From the NCBI RefSeq assembly GCF_963662255.1, contig NW_026912207.1, forward strand, positions 143,501 to 207,500: a DNA stretch of 64,000 bases, in the 5' to 3' direction. The first letter of the stretch is position 1. Each line of letters opens with the position of its first letter. Shown here one piece after another: positions 1 through 8,274 of the stretch. The notes beneath the pieces are model-generated. The model saw only the letters and a list, made by a program, of their open reading frames with translations. It ran no database searches and was not told the DNA's origin. This DNA is from Cinclus cinclus (Eukaryota; Chordata; Aves; Passeriformes; Cinclidae). The translations under genes were made by a program, and so were the position numbers.

Positions 1-240
1 CTCGCAGCGAGCACGCTGCTCCTGGCTTTCGCTTCTGCCGCAACGAGCTCGCTACGAGCACTTTTCTTCTCAACCCTCTAGACCATTGCGTTCTGCTTTT
101 CTTGTCTCGTGAATGGAGACGGAAAGCTTCTCGGCTACAATCTCGCCTAGAACAACTGCGGCTACACATTAAGCTCGCCCGGAACGCCCTGCTGAAACTT
201 GCCTTCTGGCACCACATTCGCGGGGCAGCCGTCTTTCTTC

Positions 241-259
241 GGCCACCTGCCAAGTGGCC
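241..259. other. Inverted repeat GGCCAC/GTGGCC
   Basis: Perfect 6-bp arms at 241-246 and 254-259 with a 7-base spacer, in every unit. The related 8-bp palindrome GTGGCCAC lies at 820-827. No known binding site is assigned. Confidence 0.6.
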
Positions 260-397
260 CCATATCGCCGCGCTCGTTGCACTCCGCTTGTCAGATTGGC
301 TTCCCGTGGCGCTGATTTCAGCCTGGCCAAATACTCGCGCTGCGGAGAGCTGTCTCGCAGACAATCATGTTCCAGCATAGAAATTTGTCCTGCAATG

Positions 398-414
398 TTC
401 CCCCCTCTTTTCCC
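398..414 (+). other. 17-base polypyrimidine tract
   Basis: An uninterrupted C/T run including six consecutive Cs, invariant in the units. It ends just before variable position 415 (G or T). It resembles the tract before a splice acceptor, but no convincing AG and exon follow. It closes a pyrimidine-rich left part of the unit; purines dominate from about 530 to 790. Confidence 0.6.
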
Positions 415-552
415 GCATTGTGCTGCTCTGATGAATGCCTTGAGCATGGAACGACTTAAGCCAGCAAGTATTCCTCGCCGGCCACCTCTCGCTGTGCAAG
501 ATGTATGCCGTGGACCCTTGGAACGCTGCCAAGCAAAAAGCAGAGCAGTGAC

Positions 553-560
553 CATAAAAG
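553..560 (+). promoter_or_regulatory. TATA-like CATAAAAG
   Basis: This octamer is a known functional TATA variant in some vertebrate promoters. It lies in the invariant block, once per unit on the plus strand. No initiator, gene or transcript evidence accompanies it, so it may be chance. Confidence 0.15.
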
Positions 561-584
561 CGAGGAGAGAGCATGCACGAAGCA

Positions 585-602
585 CACTAGTTCTGTCTAG
601 TG
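585..602. other. Hairpin CACTAG/CTAGTG
   Basis: Perfect 6-bp arms at 585-590 and 597-602 around a 6-base loop, inside the invariant block, in every unit. Confidence 0.6.
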
Positions 603-708
603 CTTTCCGTGCAGAGAGGCGGCAAAGCTGAATGCCGTGCCAGAGCTTCACTTCTCGCTGGAGCACAGGAAGGCAAGAATGAAGAGGCAGAACACAGCCT
701 TGGTTTCA

Positions 709-725
709 GCAGCCTCCGGGGCTGC
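709..725. other. Hairpin GCAGCC/GGCTGC
   Basis: Perfect 6-bp arms at 709-714 and 720-725 with a 5-base loop. T711 (units 4, 13, 16, 45) and A721 (unit 3) each break a stem pair without a compensating change, so the structure is not under strict constraint. Confidence 0.6.
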
Positions 726-1014
726 AAAAGTTCAGCAATAGCTCTGTCAAAGCAGAACTCGGCTGAGAATGCTCTCGCAGCTTGGGAAAGTTAGGCGCAG
801 CTGTTGACCAGCTCTGCCCGTGGCCACAGGCTGCTTTTTCCACCTTCACTGTGGCAGAGCTTTTGCGGAACAGAGACGGCATTCTTCAAGGGCGTGTTCT
901 CCAAGGTGCTGTGAAACAGAGCCTAGCACGCTGTCTCGCTGATCCTGGCTTTCGGCAAGCAGGCGTGCCAGACCGCCTACATTCTGCACTCTGGCAGCCT
1001 AGTTGCCAGCTTTC

Positions 1015-1156
1015 AGCAGCTGCTGTCCTAGCAAGGAAGCTCAGGGAGTCAAAGCCAGTGCCGGGCGGCACCTTTCTGCTTTGCCCGCCTAAGCGGCGCC
1101 ACGCTCCCTCGGATACTGTGTCCTTTCCCTCTGCACTGCGTCTGCCGAGGTGCTCT
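1015..1156. other. Second invariant block
   Basis: No substitution was noticed in these 142 bp in units 1-46. The block contains the GTGCCG/CGGCAC hairpin at 1058-1071 and a GC-rich stretch at 1081-1110 with five CpGs. It is flanked by the variable sites 1014 and 1157. Confidence 0.55.
1058..1071. other. Hairpin GTGCCG/CGGCAC
   Basis: Perfect 6-bp arms separated by GG, inside the second invariant block, unchanged in units 1-46. Confidence 0.55.
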
Positions 1157-1212
1157 CTGCCTCTCGGAGCAGAAGGGCAAAGGACAATGTTTTCCACAGC
1201 AGGGTAGAAATG

Positions 1213-1238
1213 GCATTGCTAGCAGGAAAGCTAGATGC
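1213..1238. other. Bulged hairpin GCAT..CTAGC/GCTAG.ATGC
   Basis: Arms CTAGC (1219-1223) and GCTAG (1230-1234) with loop AGGAAA, extended by GCAT (1213-1216) and ATGC (1235-1238) across a two-base bulge. The only change seen is in the loop (T1228 in unit 39). Confidence 0.55.
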
Positions 1239-1290
1239 CTTGGAACTGTCCCCTTAGCCCTTGCCACTCACTTCAGGCTCGTACGCTGAG

Positions 1291-1310
1291 CAGAACAGCC
1301 TGCTGTTCTG
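1291..1310. other. 20-bp near-perfect palindrome
   Basis: CAGAACAGC at 1291-1299 and GCTGTTCTG at 1302-1310, separated by CT. This is the strongest dyad in the unit, with 9-bp arms, and no change in it was seen in units 1-46. Variable sites 1285 and 1288 lie just outside. It could bind a dimeric protein or extrude as a cruciform; no family is assigned. Confidence 0.7.
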
Positions 1311-1320
1311 AAGCTTCGCT

Positions 1321-1739
1321 GGCTGCCGTTCGTGCCCAGACGCGATTTCCTTCCCAAGGAGGCGAAGCGCCGTCTACTTCTCGCAGCGAGCACGCTGCTC
1401 CTGGCTTTCGCTTCTGCCGCAACGAGCTCGCTACGAGCACTTTTCTTCTCAACCCTCTAGACCATTGCGTTCTGCTTTTCTTGTCTCGTGAATGGAGACG
1501 GAAAGCTTCTCGGCTACAATCTCGCCTAGAACAACTGCGGCTACACATTAAGCTCGCCCGGAACGCCCTGCTGAAACTTGCCTTCTGGCACCACATTCGC
1601 GGGGCAGCCGTCTTTCTTCGGCCACCTGCCAAGTGGCCCCATATCGCCGCGCTCGTTGCACTCCGCTTGTCAGATTGGCTTCCCGTGGCGCTGATTTCAG
1701 CCTGGCCAAATACTAGCGCCGCGGAGAGCTGTCTCGCAG
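1321..1739. other. CpG-dense segment spanning the unit boundary
   Basis: In the unit sequence about 39 of about 78 CpG dinucleotides fall within these 419 bp (unit positions 1321-1379 and 1-360), roughly 9 per 100 bp. The remaining 960 bp has about 4 per 100 bp, and 1201-1260 has none. The segment recurs in every unit. It resembles the composition of a CpG island, but nothing else in it marks a promoter. Counts are by eye. Confidence 0.7.
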
Positions 1740-2758
1740 ACAATCATGTTCCAGCATAGAAATTTGTCCTGCAATGTTCCCCCCTCTTTTCCCTCATTGT
1801 GCTGCTCTGATGAATGCCTTGAGCATGGAACGACTTAAGCCAGCAAGTATTCCTCGCCGGCCACCTCTCGCTGTGCAAGATGTATGCCGTGGACCCTTGG
1901 AACGCTGCCAAGCAAAAAGCAGAGCAGTGACCATAAAAGCGAGGAGAGAGCATGCACGAAGCACACTAGTTCTGTCTAGTGCTTTCCGTGCAGAGAGGCG
2001 GCAAAGCTGAATGCCGTGCCAGAGCTTCACTTCTCGCTGGAGCACAGGAAGGCAAGAATGAAGAGGCAGAACACAGCCTTGGTTTCAGCAGCCTCCGGGG
2101 CTGCAAAAGTTCAGCAATAGCTCTGTCAAAGCAGAACTCGGCTGAGAATGCTCTCGCAGCTTGGGAAAGTTAGGCGCAGCTGTTGACCAGCTCTGCCCGT
2201 GGCCACAGGCTGCTTCTTCCACCTTCACTGTGGCAGAGCTTTTGCGGAACAGAGAGGGCATTCTTCAAGGGCGTGTTCTCCAAGGTGCTGTGAAACAGAG
2301 CCTAGCACGCTGTCTCGCTGATCCTGGCTTTCGGCAAGCAGGCGTGCCAGACCGCCTACATTCTGCACTCTGGCAGCCTAGTTGCCAGCTTTCGGCAGCT
2401 GCTGTCCTAGCAAGGAAGCTCAGGGAGTCAAAGCCAGTGCCGGGCGGCACCTTTCTGCTTTGCCCGCCTAAGCGGCGCCACGCTCCCTCGGATACTGTGT
2501 CCTTTCCCTCTGCACTGCGTCTGCCGAGGTGCTCTGTGCCTCTCGGAGCAGAAGGGCAAAGGACAATGTTTTCCACAGCAGGGTAGAAATGGCATTGCTA
2601 GCAGGAAAGCTAGATGCCTTGGAACTGTCCCCTTAGCCCTTGCCACTCACTTCAGGCTCGTACGCTGAGCAGAACAGCCTGCTGTTCTGAAGCTTCGCTG
2701 GCTGCCGTTCGTGCCCAGACGCGATTTCCTTCCCAAGGAGGCGAAGCGCCGTCTACTT
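1380..2758 (+). repeat. Satellite unit 2 (alpha type)
   Basis: Core haplotype T-T-C-T-C-G-A-T-G-A-G. Carries the alpha set A336, C341, T415 and T502. Differs from unit 1 at seven noticed positions, about 99.5% identity. It is followed by unit 3, not by a beta unit. Confidence 0.95.
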
Positions 2759-4137
2759 CTCGCAGCGAGCACGCTGCTCCTGGCTTTCGCTTCTGCCGCA
2801 ACGAGCTCGCTACGAGCACTTTTCTTCTCAACCCTCTAGACCATTGCGTTCTGCTTTTCTTGTCTCGTGAATGGAGACGGAAAGCTTCTCGGCTACAATC
2901 TCGCCTAGAACAACTGCGGCTACACATTAAGCTCGCCCGGAACGCCCTGCTGAAACTTGCCTTCTGGCACCACATTCGCGGGGCAGCCGTCTTTCTTCGG
3001 CCACCTGCCAAGTGGCCCCATATCGCCGCGCTCGTTGCACTCCGCTTGTCAGATTGGCTTCCCGTGGCGCTGATTTCAGCCTGGCCAAATACTCGCGCTG
3101 CGGAGAGCTGTCTCGCAGACAATCATGTTCCAGCATAGAAATTTGTCCTGCAATGTTCCCCCCTCTTTTCCCGCATTGTGCTGCTCTGATGAATGCCTTG
3201 AGCATGGAACGACTTAAGCCAGCAAGTATTCCTCGCCGGCCACCTCTCGCTGTGCAAGAGGTATGCCGTGGAGCCTTGGAACGCTGCCAAGCAAAAAGCA
3301 GAGCAGTGACCATAAAAGCGAGGAGAGAGCATGCACGAAGCACACTAGTTCTGTCTAGTGCTTTCCGTGCAGAGAGGCGGCAAAGCTGAATGCCGTGCCA
3401 GAGCTTCACTTCTCGCTGGAGCACAGGAAGGCAAGAATGAAGAGGCAGAACACAGCCTTGGTTTCAGCAGCCTCCGGGACTGCAAAAGTTCAGCAATAGC
3501 TCTGTCAAAGCAGAACTCGGCTGAGAATGCTCTCGCAGCTTGGGAAAGTTAGGCGCAGCTGTTGACCAGCTCTGCCCGTGGCCACAGGCTGCTTCTTCCA
3601 CCTTCACTGTGGCAGAGCTTTTGCGGAACAGAGACGGCATTCTTCAAGGGCGTGTTCTCCAAGGTGCTGTGAAACAGAGCCTAGCACGCTGTCTCGCTGA
3701 TCCTGGCTTTCGGCAAGCAGGCGTGCCAGACCGCCTACATTCTGCACTCTGGCAGCCTAGTTGCCAGCTTTCGGCAGCTGCTGTCCTAGCAAGGAAGCTC
3801 AGGGAGTCAAAGCCAGTGCCGGGCGGCACCTTTCTGCTTTGCCCGCCTAAGCGGCGCCACGCTCCCTCGGATACTGTGTCCTTTCCCTCTGCACTGCGTC
3901 TGCCGAGGTGCTCTGTGCCTCTCGGAGCAGAAGGGCAAAGGACATTGTTTTCCACAGCAGGGTAGAAATGGCATTGCTAGCAGGAAAGCTAGATGCCTTG
4001 GAACTGTCCCCTTAGCCCTTGCCACTCACTTCAGGCTCGTACGCTGAGCAGAACAGCCTGCTGTTCTGAAGCTTCGCTGGCTGCCGTTCGTGCCCAGACG
4101 CGATTTCCTTCCCAAGGAGGCGAAGCGCCGTCTACTT
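2759..4137 (+). repeat. Satellite unit 3
   Basis: Core haplotype T-T-C-G-G-C-A-T-G-A-G. Private A721 (window 3479) disrupts one base of the 709-725 hairpin stem. T1187 is shared with units 4 and 9 only. Confidence 0.95.
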
Positions 4138-5516
4138 CTCGCAGCGAGCACGCTGCTCCTGGCTTTCGCTTCTGCCGCAACGAGCTCGCTACGAGCACTT
4201 TTCTTCTCAACCCTCTAGACCATTGCGTTCTGCTTTTCTTGTCTCGTGAATGGAGACGGAAAGCTTCTCGGCTACAATCTCGCCTAGAACAACTGCGGCT
4301 ACACATTAAGCTCGCCCGGAACGCCCTGCTGAAACTTGCCTTCTGGCACCACATTCGCGGGGCAGCCGTCTTTCTTCGGCCACCTGCCAAGTGGCCCCAT
4401 ATCGCCGCGCTCGTTGCACTCCGCTTGTCAGATTGGCTTCCCGTGGCACTGATTTCAGCCTGGCCAAATACTCGCGCTGCGGAGAGCTGTCTCGCAGGCA
4501 ATCATGATCCAGCATAGAAATTTGTCCTGCAATGTTCCCCCCTCTTTTCCCGCATTGTGCTGCTCTGATGAATGCCTTGAGCATGGAACGACTTAAGCCA
4601 GCAAGTATTCCTCGCTGGCCACCTCTCGCTGTGCAAGAGGTATGCCGTGGACCCTTGGAACGCTGCCAAGCAAAAAGCAGAGCAGTGACCATAAAAGCGA
4701 GGAGAGAGCATGCACGAAGCACACTAGTTCTGTCTAGTGCTTTCCGTGCAGAGAGGCGGCAAAGCTGAATGCCGTGCCAGAGCTTCACTTCTCGCTGGAG
4801 CACAGGAAGGCAAGAATGAAGAGGCAGAACACAGCCTTGGTTTCAGCTGCCTCCGGGGCTGCAAAAGTTCAGCAATAGCTCTGTCAAAGCAGAACTCGGC
4901 TGAGAATGCTCTCGCAGCTTGGGAAAGTTAGGCGCAGCTGTTGACCAGCTCTGCCCGTGGCCACAGGCTGCTTCTTCCACCTTCACTGTGGCAGAGCTTT
5001 TGCGGAGCAGAGACGGCATTCTTCAAGGGCGTGTTCTCCAAGGTGCTGTGAAACAGAGCCTAGCACGCTGTCTCGCTGATCCTGGCTTTCGGCAAGCAGG
5101 CGTGCCAGACCGCCTACATTCTGCACTCTGGCAGCCTAGTTGCCAGCTTTCAGCAGCTGCTGTCCTAGCAAGGAAGCTCAGGGAGTCAAAGCCAGTGCCG
5201 GGCGGCACCTTTCTGCTTTGCCCGCCTAAGCGGCGCCACGCTCCCTCGGATACTGTGTCCTTTCCCTCTGCACTGCGTCTGCCGAGGTGCTCTCTGCCTC
5301 TCGGAGCAGAAGGGCAAAGGACATTGTTTTCCACAGCAGGGTAGAAATGGCATTGCTAGCAGGAAAGCTAGATGCCTTGGAACTGTCCCCTTAGCCCTTG
5401 CCACTCACTTCAGGCTCGTACGCTGAGCAGAACAGCCTGCTGTTCTGAAGCTTCGCTGGCTGCCGTTCGTGCCCAGACGCGATTTCCTTCCCAAGGAGGC
5501 GAAGCGCCGTCTACTT
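4138..5516 (+). repeat. Satellite unit 4, most private changes
   Basis: Core haplotype T-A-C-G-C-C-A-T-C-A-G. Private transitions at 311 (G to A), 361 (A to G), 479 (C to T) and 870 (A to G); those at 311 and 479 remove CpGs. Also A1014 (shared with unit 1), T711 and T1187. This is one of the most diverged units in the window. Confidence 0.95.
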
Positions 5517-6895
5517 CTCGCACCGAGCACGCTGCTCCTGGCTTTCGCTTCTGCCGCAACGAGCTCGCTACGAGCACTTTTCTTCTCAACCCTCTAGACC
5601 ATTGCGTTCTGCTTTTCTTGTCTCGTGAATGGAGACGGAAAGCTTCTCGGCTACAATCTCGCCTAGAACAACTGCGGCTACACATTAAGCTCGCCCGGAA
5701 CGCCCTGCTGAAACTTGCCTTCTGGCACCACATTCGCGGGGCAGCCGTCTTTCTTCGGCCACCTGCCAAGTGGCCCCATATCGCCGCGCTCGTTGCACTC
5801 CGCTTGTCAGATTGGCTTCCCGTGGCGCTGATTTCAGCCTGGCCAAATACTAGCGCCGCGGAGAGCTGTCTCGCAGACAATCATGTTCCAGCATAGAAAT
5901 TTGTCCTGCAATGTTCCCCCCTCTTTTCCCTCATTGTGCTGCTCTGATGAATGCCTTGAGCATGGAACGACTTAAGCCAGCAAGTATTCCTCGCCGGCCA
6001 CCTCTCGCTGTGCAAGATGTATGCCGTGGACCCTTGGAACGCTGCCAAGCAAAAAGCAGAGCAGTGACCATAAAAGCGAGGAGAGAGCATGCACGAAGCA
6101 CACTAGTTCTGTCTAGTGCTTTCCGTGCAGAGAGGCGGCAAAGCTGAATGCCGTGCCAGAGCTTCACTTCTCGCTGGAGCACAGGAAGGCAAGAATGAAG
6201 AGGCAGAACACAGCCTTGGTTTCAGCAGCCTCCGGGGCTGCAAAAGTTCAGCAATAGCTCTGTCAAAGCAGAACTCGGCTGAGAATGCTCTCGCAGCTTG
6301 GGAAAGTTAGGCGCAGCTGTTGACCAGCTCTGCCCGTGGCCACAGGCTGCTTCTTCCACCTTCACTGTGGCAGAGCTTTTGCGGAACAGAGAGGGCATTC
6401 TTCAAGGGCGTGTTCTCCAAGGTGCTGTGAAACAGAGCCTAGCACGCTGTCTCGCTGATCCTGGCTTTCGGCAAGCAGGCGTGCCAGACCGCCTACATTC
6501 TGCACTCTGGCAGCCTAGTTGCCAGCTTTCGGCAGCTGCTGTCCTAGCAAGGAAGCTCAGGGAGTCAAAGCCAGTGCCGGGCGGCACCTTTCTGCTTTGC
6601 CCGCCTAAGCGGCGCCACGCTCCCTCGGATACTGTGTCCTTTCCCTCTGCACTGCGTCTGCCGAGGTGCTCTCTGCCTCTCGGAGCAGAAGGGCAAAGGA
6701 CAATGTTTTCCACAGCAGGGTAGAAATGGCATTGCTAGCAGGAAAGCTAGATGCCTTGGAACTGTCCCCTTAGCCCTTGCCACTCACTTCAGGCTCGTAC
6801 GCTGAGCAGAACAGCCTGCTGTTCTGAAGCTTCGCTGGCTGCCGTTCGTGCCCAGACGCGATTTCCTTCCCAAGGAGGCGAAGCGCCGTCTACTT
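5517..6895 (+). repeat. Satellite unit 5 (alpha type)
   Basis: Core haplotype T-T-C-T-C-G-A-T-C-A-G with A336, C341 and T415. Its only noticed difference from unit 7 is a private C at unit position 7 (window 5523). First member of the first alpha/beta dimer. Confidence 0.95.
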
Positions 6896-8274
6896 CTCGC
6901 AGCGAGCACGCTGCTCCTGGCTTTCGCTTCTGCCGCAACGAGCTCGCTACGAGCACTTTTCTTCTCAACCCTCTAGACCATTGCTTTCTGCTTTTCTTGT
7001 CTCGTGAATGGAGACGGAAAGCTTCTCGGCTACAATCTCGCCTAGAACAACTGCGGCTACACATTAAGCTCGCCCGGAACGCCCTGCTGAAACTTGCCTT
7101 CTGGCACCCCATTCGCGGGGCAGCCATCATTCTTCGGCCACCTGCCAAGTGGCCCCATATCGCCGCGCTCGTTGCACTCCGCTTGTCAGATTGGCTTCCC
7201 GTGGCGCTGATTTCAGCCTGGCCAAATACTCGCGCTGCGAAGAGCTGTCTCGCAGACAATCATGATCCAGCATAGAAATTTGTCCTGCAATGTTCCCCCC
7301 TCTTTTCCCGCATTGTGCTGCTCTGATGAATGCCTTGAGCATGGAACGACTTAAGCCAGCAAGTATTCCTCGCCGGCCACCTCTCGCTGTGCAAGAGGTA
7401 TGCCGTGGAGCCTTGGAACGCTGCCAAGCAAAAAGCAGAGCAGTGACCATAAAAGCGAGGAGAGAGCATGCACGAAGCACACTAGTTCTGTCTAGTGCTT
7501 TCCGTGCAGAGAGGCGGCAAAGCTGAATGCCGTGCCAGAGCTTCACTTCTCGCTGGAGCACAGGAAGGCAAGAATGAAGAGGCAGAACACAGCCTTGGTT
7601 TCAGCAGCCTCCGGGGCTGCAAAAGTTCAGCAATAGCTCTGTCAAAGCAGAACTCGGCTGAGAATGCTCTCGCAGCTTGGGAAAGTTAGGCGCAGCTGTT
7701 GACCAGCTCTGCCCGTGGCCACAGGCTGCTTCTTCCACCTTCACTGTGGCAGAGCTTTTGCGGAACAGAGACGGCATTCTTCAAGGGCGTGTTCTCCAAG
7801 GTGCTGTGAAACAGAGCCTAGCACGCTGTCTCGCTGGTCCTGGCTTTCGGCAAGCAGGCGTGCCAGACCGCCTACATTCTGCACTCTGGCAGCCTAGTTG
7901 CCAGCTTTCGGCAGCTGCTGTCCTAGCAAGGAAGCTCAGGGAGTCAAAGCCAGTGCCGGGCGGCACCTTTCTGCTTTGCCCGCCTAAGCGGCGCCACGCT
8001 CCCTCGGATACTGTGTCCTTTCCCTCTGCACTGCGTCTGCCGAGGTGCTCTGTGCCTCTCGGAGCAGAAGGGCAAAGGACAATGTTTTCCACAGCAGGGT
8101 AGAAATGGCATTGCTAGCAGGAAAGCTAGATGCCTTGGAACTGTCCCCTTAGCCCTTGCCACTCACTTCAGGCTCGTACGCTGAGCAGAACAGCCTGCTG
8201 TTCTGAAGCTTCGCTGGCTGCCGTTCGTGCCCAGACGCGATTTCCTTCCCAAGGAGGCGAAGCGCCGTCTACTT
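6896..8274 (+). repeat. Satellite unit 6 (beta type)
   Basis: Core haplotype T-A-C-G-G-C-A-T-G-A-G. Carries the beta set T90, C214, A231, A234, A345 plus G942. No difference from unit 8 was noticed, so units 5-6 and 7-8 are copies of one 2758-bp dimer. Confidence 0.95.

Larger units (their letters stand above)
1..460 (+). repeat. Putative first third (A) of the unit
   Basis: Landmarks of an internal, strongly diverged repeat. AGCACGCTG at 10-18, one base, then TCCTGGCTTTCG at 20-31 recur in third C at 925-933 and 943-954 with nine bases between them. GCGGC at 158-162 has counterparts at 619-623 (B) and 1065-1069 (C). TAAGC at 170-174 recurs at 1090-1094. GTCTCGCAG ending at 360 resembles the site ending at 780 in B. 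From GCGGC to the last landmark is about 196 bp here but about 152-155 bp in B and C, so A may hold one extra module of about 42 bp. The boundaries are approximate. Confidence 0.5.
516..710. other. Longest invariant block of the unit
   Basis: No substitution was noticed in this 195-bp stretch in any unit, although variable sites elsewhere are on average about 30 bp apart. It holds CATAAAAG (553-560), the CACTAG hairpin (585-602), an SphI site (571-576) and the GCGGC landmark of third B. Constraint, recent spread by conversion, or chance could explain it. Confidence 0.6.
461..920 (+). repeat. Putative second third (B) of the unit
   Basis: GCGGC at 619-623 followed by AAGCT at 625-629 parallels A (158, 171). 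GCCTC at 712 and GCAAAAG at 724 parallel GCCTC at 1159 and GCAAAGG at 1177 in C. TGCT at 769 followed by GGAAAGTTAG at 785-794 parallels TGCT at 1217 and GGAAAGCTAG at 1225-1234 in C. The match to A at its start (AGCAAG at 463, TCCT at 472, TCGCT at 489) is weak. A short duplication of about 46 bp is suggested by AACAGAG at 869 and 915. Confidence 0.45.
1..1379 (+). repeat. Satellite unit 1
   Basis: Core haplotype T-T-C-T-C-C-A-T-C-A-G. T837 is found only here. A1014, shared only with unit 4, completes a 12-bp palindrome. T502 is shared with the alpha units 2, 5, 7 and 10, but the other alpha markers are absent. Confidence 0.95.
921..1379 (+). repeat. Putative last third (C) of the unit
   Basis: The clearest relative of third A: AGCACGCTG and TCCTGGCTTTCG recur at 925-954, then CTAC, CTAG, TTGC, GCTTT, TAAGC and ACGC follow in the same order at offsets of 914-925 bp from A. 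It also shares CTAGCA...GGAA...GCT within itself, at 1028-1042 and 1219-1233, about 191 bp apart. Identity to A was judged by eye and is low outside these landmarks. Confidence 0.5.

Noticed and set aside
398..445. Splice acceptor after the polypyrimidine tract
   Set aside because: No AG in a suitable position with a plausible exon, and no gene context.
553..602. Promoter made of CATAAAAG followed by a start site about 30 bp downstream
   Set aside because: Only the octamer is convincing; no initiator, downstream gene or transcript evidence. Kept only as a low-confidence site.
169..666. 165-codon minus-strand open frame as a gene
   Set aside because: Shortened to 144, 110 or 83 codons in several units by single-base changes, overlapped by plus-strand frames, and without any recognised domain.
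782..1207. 141-codon plus-strand frame as a gene
   Set aside because: It begins with TTG rather than ATG, loses that start in unit 12 (T784), and has no recognisable protein features.
1..1379. CENP-B box in the unit
   Set aside because: TTCG and CCCG occurrences were checked by eye on both strands and none fits the spacing to CGGG/CGAA. A systematic search was not possible.
1..1379. Ribosomal spacer, tRNA-derived or transposon origin of the unit
   Set aside because: No rRNA-like sequence, no tRNA-type internal promoter boxes, no terminal inverted or long terminal repeats, and no transposase or reverse-transcriptase motifs were seen.
1235..1759. 174-codon plus-strand open frame, repeated 46 times, as a gene
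   Set aside because: It resembles no known family, spans the arbitrary unit boundary, overlaps equally long minus-strand frames and changes almost only at amino-acid-altering positions. Periodic open frames are expected in a homogenised GC-rich satellite.
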